A DNA stretch of 64,000 nucleotides from Saprospirales bacterium (GTDB lineage: Bacteria; Bacteroidota; Bacteroidia; Chitinophagales; Saprospiraceae), in the NCBI GenBank assembly GCA_016703765.1, contig JADJBL010000010.1, positions 62,001 to 126,000 on the forward strand, in the 5' to 3' direction. Positions 26,765-34,720 of the stretch are shown one piece after another. A program made the position numbers and the translations under genes. Positions within the stretch are counted from its first letter, which is position 1; the number at the start of each line of letters is the position of its first letter. Under the pieces are notes generated by a model. The model did no database searches and was not told where the DNA came from. It saw only the letters and a program-made list of their open reading frames with translations.

Positions 26765-27292
26765 ATGAAAGCCAAAAAAGTTGCCGATTCGGAGACCATC
26801 ATGTCCGAGATCGTAATGCCCAACGATACCAATCCGCTGCACAACCTCATGGGCGGCAATCTGATGCGCTGGATGGATATAGCCGGGGGTATTTGCGCAG
26901 GCAGGCATTCCGAATCATACGTGGTCACCGCTTCGGTGGACCACGTGTCCTTTCAGCTGCCGATCCCTTTGGGAGCCGTAGTTACGCTAAAAGCTACCGT
27001 AACCCGTTCTTTCAATACATCCGTGGAGGTTTATGTGGAGGTCTATGCCGACTCTCTGAAGGGGGGCAACGCCCGGCGCTGCAATCACGCCTATCTGACC
27101 TTTGTGGCTGTGGATGAAAAAACGATGAAGCCTTGTAATATCCCACCTGTACTGCCGCTAACGAAAGACGAGCAAAACCAGTTCGAGGGCGCTCTGCGCC
27201 GCCGCGAACTACGCCTCATCCTTTCCGGAAGAATGAAACCTTCGGAGGCGGCAGAAATCCGCTCCATTTTCCTCGGAGATGAGGGGAAATAA
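26765..27292 (+). CDS. Acyl-CoA thioesterase, hotdog fold (YciA/BFIT type)
   Basis: Hydrolyses acyl-CoA in the cytosol. 175 residues with one hotdog domain: MPNDTNPLHNLMGGNLMRWMD contains the helix with the active-site Asn/Asp region, followed by the strand TASVDHVSFQLPIPLGAVV. A 35-residue tail after the domain (LPLTKDEQNQFEGALRRR) is helical. It begins 25 bases after the unknown lipB-operon gene and is convergent with the TIR-TPR-SDR gene, three bases apart. The substrate chain length cannot be read. Confidence 0.88.
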   Translation: MKAKKVADSETIMSEIVMPNDTNPLHNLMGGNLMRWMDIAGGICAGRHSESYVVTASVDHVSFQLPIPLGAVVTLKATVTRSFNTSVEVYVEVYADSLKGGNARRCNHAYLTFVAVDEKTMKPCNIPPVLPLTKDEQNQFEGALRRRELRLILSGRMKPSEAAEIRSIFLGDEGK

Positions 27293-27295
27293 CTC

Positions 27296-29821
27296 CTAAT
27301 CCTTCCTTCCGCTCTTATCGATCTGATGCACGCTGGCCTGTTGGGTGCTCGTCACCACGACATCCTGAATATTCACGTGCTTTGGCGCCCTGGCCATATA
27401 GAGAATGATGTCGGCCACATCCGCCGCATTCAGAGGCTGGAAATCCTTGTAGATCTTTGCCCGCTCGGCATCGCCGTCGAAACGAACGAGTGAAAACTCG
27501 GTCTCTTCCACATGCCCCGGACAGATCTGGCTCACCCGGATGCCGTGCTGGTGAAGGTCGAGTCTCATCGCCTTGGTCAGGCCATCCACCGCAAACTTGG
27601 TGGCACAGTACACATTTCCCTTGGAATAGGCGTCTTTCCCTGCAATCGAGCCGATATTGATCACCATGCCTTTTTGTCTTTCCACCATCCAGGGCGTCAC
27701 GATTCGGGTGACGTAGAGCAAGCCTTTTAGGTTGGTATCGATCATCGCCTCCCAATGGGCCAGCTCGCCCTCGTGGATAGGCGAGAGCCCCTTGGCCAAT
27801 CCGGCATTGTTTATCAAAATATCGACCTGGCGCCAGGCGCCGTCCAGCTCATTCAGGTTTTCGGCAACCTCTTCCGGATCCCGGACGTCGAAGCAGAGGA
27901 TGCGGACTTTTATCCCGAATTTTTCCTGCAAATGTTCCTGTAGATCCTCCAGTTTTTCCTCCCGCCTACCGGTCAGGATCAGGTCGTAACCGCCCTGGGC
28001 AAAGGCCGTGGCAGTAGCCCTCCCGATGCCGGAAGTCGCCCCCGTTATGAGCACGATGCCCTGTGAGTCGGAGGGCGCTTCTTTCTTTTTCTTTTGTTTG
28101 GGTTCTTTGACCGGACTGGGCTCGGAGGGCGCTTCCTGGTCGGCTATCGCGGGAGCTTCGAAAAAGAAGGCCTGGTCGTTTTCCGGGGTTTGCAACTCCG
28201 GATTATTGGTTACGGCGTTTTGGTAGGCCAAATGAGCCTTTTCCAGTTCGCCCAGAGAGTGGTAGATCAAAGCGAGGTCGTAATGCGCGAATGGATGCTC
28301 CGGCTGGTATCTGAGCGCTTTGTGCAAGGATTTGACCCCCTTTTGCGGATTGCCGAGCCGTTCGTATTGCAGCACACCGTATTGGTAATGTGCATCGGCA
28401 AATTTTTTATCGGCCTTAAAGGCTTTCCGGAAGTATTTGGCGGCCTTTTTTTCTTCTCCCTCGAAGTGGGTGTTCAGCAATAAGCCCAGCCGGAAGAGCC
28501 CTTTTGAAAAATCGGGCTCCAGGTATACGGCATGTTCGAAATACTGGCGTGCCTGGCGGTACAGACGGGCCATTTCGGCCAATTCTCCCAGAAGAAACCA
28601 GGCCTGCACATGGCCTGGGGCAAAACGCACCAGCTTTTCGAGCTCCAGGGCGGCCTCCCTCGGGTTGTGGGCATATTGAAGCAGGGCCTGGGCGTAGTGG
28701 TAGCGAAGCAACGCGCTTTGCGGATGATCCTCCACCGCCTGGCTCAGCAGGTTCAAACCTGTGACGAGGTCGCCTTTTTCGAATTGCGATTTAGCGTCTT
28801 CCAAAATAGCCCCGGCCTCCTCGGGTTCTTCCACGTTGGAAATCCCCTCGGCGACCTCCTCCTCATCGCTGTCGTCGTCCTGATCATCGTCCTGATCATC
28901 ATCGTCCTGATCCAAATCTTCTTCTTCCTCCTCTTCCACTTCTTCGGGAACCGCTTCTTCAAAAAGGCTTTCGACTTTTTCGATCTCGGTAGCCTGGTGT
29001 TCTATGGGTTCCGGGGCGTCCTGGCCGTCCGAATCGGCGGACTCGTCCTCAATGCTGGGGGTTTCCGAAGGCGGGCCTCCCAGGGAAGCAATGCCGGGCA
29101 TTTCATCCCACTCGATTACGGGAGGCGCCTCTTCGTGCTCTTCTGGCTCTACTTCAACCTCAACTTCAACTTCTGCATCGGGCGCCACGGTGGGTATAAT
29201 TTCCTCGGGAAGGGTTGCCATTTTCATTTTGGAATGCCCTTCCTGGAACTGGTTGAGGCGGAAAAACAGCTCCCACTCATTGGCGCTAACCTGCTCCCAG
29301 GTATAATGCTTCACCACCCGCAGATGGCGGAGGTATTCGCCGATCTCGGAGGATACCTGGCGGACGACCCGCAGGGATTCATTGACTTTTTCCTGGTCGT
29401 CGGCCTCTTCCAGGTGCCGGCGCTTTTGGCGGAGATTGATATATTCGTCCTGCCAGAAATTGAGATATTGAATGACGTCTCCAACCCGTTCAAATACGGT
29501 AGTAACGGTTTCGGGGTTTTGGCCGGGATATTCCCCGTCGATCACGATGGAGAGAAGGCGGTTGGAACTGCTCAATTGCTGAACGGTTTCCAGGCCTGCG
29601 TACATGCATTGTTCGTCTTTAAGCAGGTTGTCGCTGACCAGCAAAACTACCTGCCCCATGCCCGCCAGCAATTTCTTGCTGAATTCACCGGGTTCGGCGA
29701 CGTCGGCGGAGGAAAGAAGCTCAAAAGAACAGCCCGCAGGGGTTAAGGCCTCCTGAAGGGAATGTGCTTTTGAGCGGTTATTTTCATGAAATGCTATAAG
29801 GAATTGCTTGCTGGTGTCCAT
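27296..29821 (-). CDS. TIR-like domain, acidic linker, TPR repeats and C-terminal short-chain dehydrogenase in one protein
   Basis: 841 residues, no signal peptide, cytosolic. Residues about 5-100 resemble a TIR fold: QFLIAFHENNRSKAHSLQEA, then GQVVLLVSDNLLKDEQCMY, where TIR proteins have the SxxxxxSxWCxxEL helix; Trp is Gln and the catalytic Glu position seems to be Ala, so NADase activity is doubtful. About 200-345 is extremely acidic (runs of E and D). About 350-540 are roughly five TPRs (PQSALLRYHYAQALLQYA; PGHVQAWFLLGELAEMARL). About 590-841 is an SDR with ITGATSGIGRATA, NNAG, NIGSIAG and the YCATK catalytic pair, closest to YdfG-type 3-hydroxyacid dehydrogenases. Single-gene transcript, convergent with the thioesterase. 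Confidence 0.85.
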   Translation of the reverse strand: MDTSKQFLIAFHENNRSKAHSLQEALTPAGCSFELLSSADVAEPGEFSKKLLAGMGQVVLLVSDNLLKDEQCMYAGLETVQQLSSSNRLLSIVIDGEYPGQNPETVTTVFERVGDVIQYLNFWQDEYINLRQKRRHLEEADDQEKVNESLRVVRQVSSEIGEYLRHLRVVKHYTWEQVSANEWELFFRLNQFQEGHSKMKMATLPEEIIPTVAPDAEVEVEVEVEPEEHEEAPPVIEWDEMPGIASLGGPPSETPSIEDESADSDGQDAPEPIEHQATEIEKVESLFEEAVPEEVEEEEEEDLDQDDDDQDDDQDDDSDEEEVAEGISNVEEPEEAGAILEDAKSQFEKGDLVTGLNLLSQAVEDHPQSALLRYHYAQALLQYAHNPREAALELEKLVRFAPGHVQAWFLLGELAEMARLYRQARQYFEHAVYLEPDFSKGLFRLGLLLNTHFEGEEKKAAKYFRKAFKADKKFADAHYQYGVLQYERLGNPQKGVKSLHKALRYQPEHPFAHYDLALIYHSLGELEKAHLAYQNAVTNNPELQTPENDQAFFFEAPAIADQEAPSEPSPVKEPKQKKKKEAPSDSQGIVLITGATSGIGRATATAFAQGGYDLILTGRREEKLEDLQEHLQEKFGIKVRILCFDVRDPEEVAENLNELDGAWRQVDILINNAGLAKGLSPIHEGELAHWEAMIDTNLKGLLYVTRIVTPWMVERQKGMVINIGSIAGKDAYSKGNVYCATKFAVDGLTKAMRLDLHQHGIRVSQICPGHVEETEFSLVRFDGDAERAKIYKDFQPLNAADVADIILYMARAPKHVNIQDVVVTSTQQASVHQIDKSGRKD

Positions 29822-29858
29822 CGATGGTCTGTTAAGGGCTGATGAGGTTTAAAGTTAT

Positions 29859-31184
29859 TTATTTTTCGTCAATAAGACCTTGTAAAAAGTCCTCGAAATC
29901 GGCTTTAAAAGCTGGAAACTCGCTGGTGGCAGGCCCTGAAAACCCGGTGTGAATTCTGCGGATACGGTTTTGCCGGTCCAGAAAAACCATGGTAGGGAAT
30001 GCATGTATCCCGTTGAACATAGGAAACACCGCCTCTGTCGTTGCTTTGTCCCTCAAGCCTGCCAGAAGTATTGGATAGGGAATTTGCAGATTTTCCACAT
30101 ACCGGCTCAGGGCGCCCATGGCTTTTTCTTTTTCCTTGTATCGCTCGAAGGCTACCCCGAAAACCGCAAGGTCCTGCCCGGTATTCCTGGATAAATAATC
30201 GATCAGAAACTCCGTCTCATCCCTGCAATTGGGACACCAGGTGCCCATGATCTGAATGATTTTAACCTTGTCTTTATAAGCAGGATCCTCAAGCGAAACG
30301 ACTTTGCCCAAAGGGTCCTCCAGGGAGAAGGCCATGGTTTGAGCGCCCGGTTTTGTCAGGGTAATGGAATCTGCGTTCGCCAGCTGAAAATCGGGGTTTC
30401 GCTTTCCTTCCCAAAGCGCCCGGTAATGGATGCCCGAGCGGAAACTGCCGATCAGGGAACTGTCGGGCATGATCTTCCCTTCGAATAAGTAGGCATGGGC
30501 GCCGTCAAAGCAGGAGAGGTAGAATTTATTCGCCTGAACCGTGCCCTCCAGAAAGCGGTAGTCGCCTGTTTCCGTCAAAAAAGTACCCCTCAGGTCGTTT
30601 CCCTTCTGGACGAACTCACCAATTGCAGGATATTCCTCCTCTGTGTCCACTTCAAAGGCGACTTCCCATTTTCCGGTAAGGTCCAAAGCGGGCGTTTTTT
30701 TGAGTTCGGTAAACCGGTAACCCTGCCCGAAATGGGCCACGAAGGGAATGCGATAGTTTTCCTTGTAATTGACGACCCATTCGCCTTCGATCACATCGTT
30801 TTCATGCAGGGCTTTGATATAGGAATCATAAACCGGAAACTCGATCAATAGCGTATCCTTTGCCGTGGCAGGATCTCTTCCAAACCTGATATGGTCCACC
30901 CGGATACGCTCCTCGCCGTTGAGGATCTCCAGGTGAAAGGTCTCCTCGTCGTCGTAAACCACATCGAACAAAAAGGGAAGCTCTCCCTCTGTAACCTCCT
31001 CAAACTTCAGGTTGGCAAATTCCGATTCGTCGGGCGCGGTTACGGGCCCCTGGGTCAATTTCAGCACGCCCCTCCAACGGCCGGGCGCCACAGCGGAGTG
31101 CGGATTCTGAACGACCAGACACCCCGTTTGAACCAAAAGGAGCAGCAGGAAAATCGCGGAGCTAAAGGAGCGATAAGGAATCAT
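29859..31184 (-). CDS. TlpA-like thioredoxin-fold lipoprotein
   Basis: 441 residues with a lipoprotein signal (LVQTGC). The first 270 residues are beta-rich, without a recognised family, and repeat twice a GKWxV/GEWVV-type pattern. The last 150 are a TlpA/AhpC-type domain with the redox motif GTWCPNCRDE and the cis-Pro region HAFPTMVFLDRQN. Such two-part proteins in Bacteroidota are periplasmic disulfide reductases or scaffolds for respiratory or envelope proteins. 37 bases separate it from the TIR-TPR-SDR start downstream, so they may be cotranscribed with this gene first. Confidence 0.87.
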   Translation of the reverse strand: MIPYRSFSSAIFLLLLLVQTGCLVVQNPHSAVAPGRWRGVLKLTQGPVTAPDESEFANLKFEEVTEGELPFLFDVVYDDEETFHLEILNGEERIRVDHIRFGRDPATAKDTLLIEFPVYDSYIKALHENDVIEGEWVVNYKENYRIPFVAHFGQGYRFTELKKTPALDLTGKWEVAFEVDTEEEYPAIGEFVQKGNDLRGTFLTETGDYRFLEGTVQANKFYLSCFDGAHAYLFEGKIMPDSSLIGSFRSGIHYRALWEGKRNPDFQLANADSITLTKPGAQTMAFSLEDPLGKVVSLEDPAYKDKVKIIQIMGTWCPNCRDETEFLIDYLSRNTGQDLAVFGVAFERYKEKEKAMGALSRYVENLQIPYPILLAGLRDKATTEAVFPMFNGIHAFPTMVFLDRQNRIRRIHTGFSGPATSEFPAFKADFEDFLQGLIDEK

Positions 31185-31403
31185 CGGTGTGGTTTATTGA
31201 AAGACGTACCATTAAAAACGGCGGCATTTCGGGGATTGTTCGTCGCCCGATTCCCGAGCGGCCCGAAAATAGGCAAAATAAGCGAAATCTGGCAGGTCGG
31301 ATTTGTTCCGTAATGATAATACATTTTACTCAGCCAAAATTTTCTCATAAATAAAATAATTAAAACTAAAAAACCAACACAAAGTTCCCCTCCCTAACCA
31401 ATT

Positions 31404-31459
31404 ACTAGTCACCAATCACTAATCACCAGTCACTAATCACTAGTCACTAGTCACTAGTC
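31404..31459. repeat. Eight tandem heptamers between fmt and the TlpA-like gene
   Basis: Eight consecutive 7-base units of the form ACTAGTC / ACTAATC / ACCAGTC / ACCAATC run from 31404 to 31459, ten bases from the fmt stop. The rest of the gap 31185-31468 holds no gene; its left part is AT-rich with no other structure that I see. Confidence 0.85.
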
Positions 31460-31468
31460 ACCAAACTC

Positions 31469-32371
31469 CTATATCCGTTCAAAAAAAGCCGCAGCATCCA
31501 TTCTTTTCTTACCCTCCGGCTGTAGTTCGAGGATATTCAGGTATCCGTCTAGGGTAGCCACTTTCAGGCTCTTTGGGTTTTTGGAAAGAAAGGCGCCGGG
31601 AGGGTGTTTCGGAGTTTGGTCATCTATCGTCGTAAGAAATATTTTCAATTCCTTACCGCCCAAGCGGGTCCAGGCGGCGGGGTAGGGGCTCAGGCCCCGG
31701 ATAAAATTATGCACCCTGGCCATGGGCTGGGAGAAATCGATCTCGCAGGTTTCGTGAAATATCTTCGGGGCCTTGCTCGCCTGTTCGGCGTCCTGAGCTT
31801 GCAGGACGTAATTTCCCCGCTCGATCAGTTGAACGGTTTGGAGCACGGTTTCCGCGCCCAGGATCATCATCCGGTCGTGCAGTTCCCCGGCGGTATCATT
31901 TTCGCCAATGGCGATCCGTCGCTGAAAAATGATATCGCCTGTATCGATTTCATGGCGGAGAAAAAAACTGGTGACCCCCGTCTCTTTTTCCCCTTCGATG
32001 ATGGCCCAGTTGATGGGCGCCGCGCCGCGATATTTGGGTAGCAAGGAGCCATGGAGGTTAAAAGTCCCGACCCGAGGCAGGGCCCAGACCACTTCCGGCA
32101 ACATGCGAAAAGCCACCACCACGGCGAGGTCTGGGCTGAAGGCCCGCAGCTCCTCGACAAAAGCGGGAGCCTTGAGGTTTTGCGGCTGTAAAACGGGGAT
32201 ACCCCTTGCCAGGGCGGCTTTTTTGACGGCCGATTCCAAAACCTGCGCGCCACCTCTTCCGCCCATTTTATCGGAAGCAGTCACCACGGCCACTACCTGA
32301 TAGCCGTTGTCTGCAAGAATATTTAGAGAGGGGACCGCAAATTCAGGGGTGCCCATAAAAATGATTCGCAT
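31469..32371 (-). CDS. fmt: Methionyl-tRNA formyltransferase
   Basis: Formylates initiator Met-tRNA in the cytosol using 10-formyl-THF. 300 residues with the catalytic core: MRIIFMGTPEFAVPSL, the NLHGSLLPKYRGAAPINWAI segment (Asn, His) and TGVTSFFLRHEIDTGDII. The C-terminal domain is present but ends rather short (family usually 305-320). It is divergent from the lipase gene at 32428, with a minus-strand TAAGTTTG in the gap. Confidence 0.95.
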   Translation of the reverse strand: MRIIFMGTPEFAVPSLNILADNGYQVVAVVTASDKMGGRGGAQVLESAVKKAALARGIPVLQPQNLKAPAFVEELRAFSPDLAVVVAFRMLPEVVWALPRVGTFNLHGSLLPKYRGAAPINWAIIEGEKETGVTSFFLRHEIDTGDIIFQRRIAIGENDTAGELHDRMMILGAETVLQTVQLIERGNYVLQAQDAEQASKAPKIFHETCEIDFSQPMARVHNFIRGLSPYPAAWTRLGGKELKIFLTTIDDQTPKHPPGAFLSKNPKSLKVATLDGYLNILELQPEGKKRMDAAAFFERI

Positions 32372-32402
32372 CTTTGGGTATATTTAGCCGCTGAAGAAGG
32401 AA

Positions 32403-32410
32403 CAAACTTA
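32403..32410 (-). promoter_or_regulatory. Putative -7 element of fmt
   Basis: Minus-strand TAAGTTTG matches TAnnTTTG, 32 bases before the fmt ATG. No TTTG at -33. Confidence 0.4.
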
Positions 32411-32427
32411 ACCCGATTTTTGCTTTT

Positions 32428-33249
32428 ATGGATACCTATTGGCAGCACCCCGAAGGATTCCAGCTGTTTTATAGACATTGGAAACACCCCGCCCCCAAAG
32501 CCGTCGTGCTTTTGGTGCACGGGATGGGCGAGCACACCGGTCGATACGAGGGCCTGGCCTCTTTTCTGACAGAGCGTTCCATTGCTGTGCTCGGCGCCGA
32601 CTTGCCCGGTTTCGGGAAATCATCCGGAAAACGCGGACATGCCCGGAGTATGGAGACCTACTACAAAACGATTGACCTGGTCAGGGAGGAGATCAACAAG
32701 TTGTATCCGGGGGTTCCGATTTTTTTGTTCGGGCAAAGCATGGGAGGAAATATCGTTCTGAATTACCTGCTCGATCGGAAACCGGATGTTTCCGGAGCCC
32801 TGGCTACGAGCCCCTGGATTTTGCTTCAGAAAATGCCTCCCGCCATCACGGTGGCCATCGCCAGGCTCGTCGTCAAATTATTTCCCGCATTTTCCCAGCC
32901 AAACAACCTGGACCCCCGCGATTTTTCGCGCGATCCGGCGACTATCGAGGCCTACCGGGCAGATCCGCTTGTCCATAACAGGGTTTCAGCGGGCATCGGC
33001 TTTGCCCTCCTCAACGCCGGGTTTTTTCTGAATGATTACCAGGGCGCGCTTCCCTGCCCGGTTCTGCTCACCCACGGCACAGCCGATGCCCTGACAGACC
33101 CCCAAGCCACGGAAGCTTTTGCCAACAGGATCCAGGGCCCCGTTACCCTCAAACTTTGGGACGGATTATACCACGAAACTCATAACGAACCGGAAAAGGC
33201 CCAGGTCCTCGAATATCTGGCAGATTGGATCAACCGACACCTCAACTAA
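32428..33249 (+). CDS. Alpha/beta hydrolase, monoacylglycerol-lipase-like
   Basis: 273 residues, no signal peptide, so it acts in the cytosol or at the inner membrane face. Motifs: oxyanion HGMGEHTGRY (31-40), nucleophile elbow GQSMGG with Ser104, an Asp in HGTADALTDP and a catalytic His in LYHETHNEPEK. This order is that of monoacylglycerol lipase/lysophospholipase (PldB-like) hydrolases. It is 12 bases before the SCP2 gene, which fits a lipid-handling pair. Confidence 0.88.
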   Translation: MDTYWQHPEGFQLFYRHWKHPAPKAVVLLVHGMGEHTGRYEGLASFLTERSIAVLGADLPGFGKSSGKRGHARSMETYYKTIDLVREEINKLYPGVPIFLFGQSMGGNIVLNYLLDRKPDVSGALATSPWILLQKMPPAITVAIARLVVKLFPAFSQPNNLDPRDFSRDPATIEAYRADPLVHNRVSAGIGFALLNAGFFLNDYQGALPCPVLLTHGTADALTDPQATEAFANRIQGPVTLKLWDGLYHETHNEPEKAQVLEYLADWINRHLN

Positions 33250-33260
33250 AATCGACTAAT

Positions 33261-33578
33261 ATGACAGCCCGCGAATTTATACTTCATTTACCCACCCGCG
33301 TAAAACCGGAAGCCATCGAAGGGATGGAAAGCTTGTTCCATTTCGATATCGAAGGGGAAGAGGGTGGAGAATTTACGGTTTCCATCCTGAATGGCGTTTG
33401 CACAGCCGAAGAAGGCCTCATCGGCGACCCAAAATGTAAGGTTTCCTCCAGCGCCGAAAATTTTATGGACGTCATCACCGGCAAAACCAACGCGATGATG
33501 GCCGTGCTCATGGGAAAGGTCAAAATCACCAACCAGGGGGAGATGATGAAGTATGCGAAGGTGTTTGGGCTTCTTTAG
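33261..33578 (+). CDS. SCP2 sterol-binding domain protein
   Basis: 105 residues from the ATG at 33261 (the in-frame start at 33225 lies inside the lipase gene). A single SCP2 domain: VKPEAIEGMESLFHFDIEG, then a lipid-cavity pattern with KVSSSAENFMDVITGKTNAMMA and KVKITNQGEMMK. SCP2 proteins bind lipids or fatty-acyl groups without an active site of their own. It probably presents or accepts products of the adjacent lipase. A perfect 26-base-pair hairpin follows. Confidence 0.9.
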   Translation: MTAREFILHLPTRVKPEAIEGMESLFHFDIEGEEGGEFTVSILNGVCTAEEGLIGDPKCKVSSSAENFMDVITGKTNAMMAVLMGKVKITNQGEMMKYAKVFGLL

Positions 33579-33586
33579 GGGAGATT

Positions 33587-33645
33587 ATAAGTTAATGAGG
33601 TAATAAGTTATTGATTTTTAATAACTTATTACCTCATTAACTTAT
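33587..33645. repeat. Perfect 26-bp hairpin after the SCP2 gene
   Basis: Bases 33587-33612 are exactly reverse-complementary to 33620-33645, with a 7-base loop (GATTTTT). It lies between two convergent genes (stops at 33578 and 33649), so it could terminate both transcripts, although no T-run follows. The arm is built of short related words (AAGTTAATG, AGGTAATAAGTTATT). Confidence 0.9.
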
Positions 33646-33648
33646 TAC

Positions 33649-34602
33649 CTACAATCGCTGTACGGATTCAATAATATAAAGAGGCCTCTGCTTGATCTCA
33701 GAATATATATTCGACAGGTAGATGGACATGATGTAAATATTGAAACTCATCGTAGCGAAAAAGATCGAGATCAAGACCACCAGGAATGCCCATCCGGAGA
33801 GGGCCTCGTGGTACTTCCCGAGAATATCGTATCCGGTGAATTTGACCTTGACGGCGTTGACGACCACCACGAGCAGAAAGACCAGCGTGGCGATGAAGAT
33901 CCAAAAGAGGAGCGAGCGCAGAAAAGTAGTAAAGGAGGTAATGGCGACCAGGGAGGTCCGGAATTGTTCGGAGAAAGGCTCTCCCGGATCCGGTTGCAGG
34001 GGCTCTTCGACGGGGATGGCCGTCGTCCGGTAACCGACGAGCGAGTAAATTGCTTTCATATACCGGAGGTTTTCCCGCATACGCAGGATGGAGTTGAGGG
34101 CTCTTCTGGAAATGATCCTCGAATTGTGGGCCCTCTCGTCGATCCGAAGATCGGAGTAATTGCGAAGGATGTAGTAAAATATCTTGTGGAATATTCCCCG
34201 TTTCCAGCCACTTTTGCGCTCTTTGGCCTGGAGGTAGACGATATCGTTGCCTTCGTGCGCTTTTTCAAAGAGCCGGATCAGGTATTCGGGGCGGCGGCCA
34301 AACTGGAACTCGTATAAAATGGCATAGTCCCCGTTGGCCCGGTCCAAGCCGGCGAGGACGGCGTGGTTCCGGTTGACGGGAGAAGAAAGATTGAGCACGT
34401 AAACGTGTTGTTTGATCCCTGGGTCAAGGTCCCCGATCCAGTGGTTGAGGTCGCGGATGGGGGTGTTGTTCACCAAAACGATCTCCAGATCCGTAAAATG
34501 GGCTGACAACATGGTGTGTACCTGCGTCAGATATTCGGGCAACAGACCGAATTCTTCGGGGTATTGGACGACGGAAACGAGGCTGATAAAACTGTTTCTC
34601 AT
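33649..34602 (-). CDS. GT2-like glycosyltransferase with degenerate DxD and two C-terminal membrane segments
   Basis: 317 residues from MRNSFISL at 34602. The layout is that of the GtrB/DPM1-like GT-A family: N-terminal SLVSVVQYPEE, a LEIVLVNNTP strand, a LDRANGDYAILYE strand, and two membrane segments at the end (about 230-258 and 268-300). The place of the metal-binding DADLQDPPE motif reads YEFQFGRRPE, so the acidic pair is lost. Either a pseudo-enzyme or one using a different metal mode. Its neighbours (SCP2, C39 exporter) do not define a sugar. Convergent with SCP2. Confidence 0.72.
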   Translation of the reverse strand: MRNSFISLVSVVQYPEEFGLLPEYLTQVHTMLSAHFTDLEIVLVNNTPIRDLNHWIGDLDPGIKQHVYVLNLSSPVNRNHAVLAGLDRANGDYAILYEFQFGRRPEYLIRLFEKAHEGNDIVYLQAKERKSGWKRGIFHKIFYYILRNYSDLRIDERAHNSRIISRRALNSILRMRENLRYMKAIYSLVGYRTTAIPVEEPLQPDPGEPFSEQFRTSLVAITSFTTFLRSLLFWIFIATLVFLLVVVVNAVKVKFTGYDILGKYHEALSGWAFLVVLISIFFATMSFNIYIMSIYLSNIYSEIKQRPLYIIESVQRL

Positions 34603-34720
34603 GTAGGGGATCGTTGATGTGACCAAAGTAATGAGTTTACGACAAAAAAATATTCAAAACCAATTGCTAATTTGCCACGTTGGATTTGAAGCAACTTGCA
34701 AGGAAGGGCCCTAAACGCTT

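Noticed and set aside
28532..29746. 404-codon open frame opposite the TIR-TPR-SDR gene.
   Set aside because: It reads antisense through the acidic-linker and TIR codons; long antisense frames are a codon-bias artefact and its protein is low-complexity hydrophobic with no family.
31404..31459. Possible CRISPR or iteron array (eight tandem heptamers).
   Set aside because: Units are 7 bases with no spacers, vary inside, and no cas or replication gene is near; it fits the other intergenic short-word repeats.
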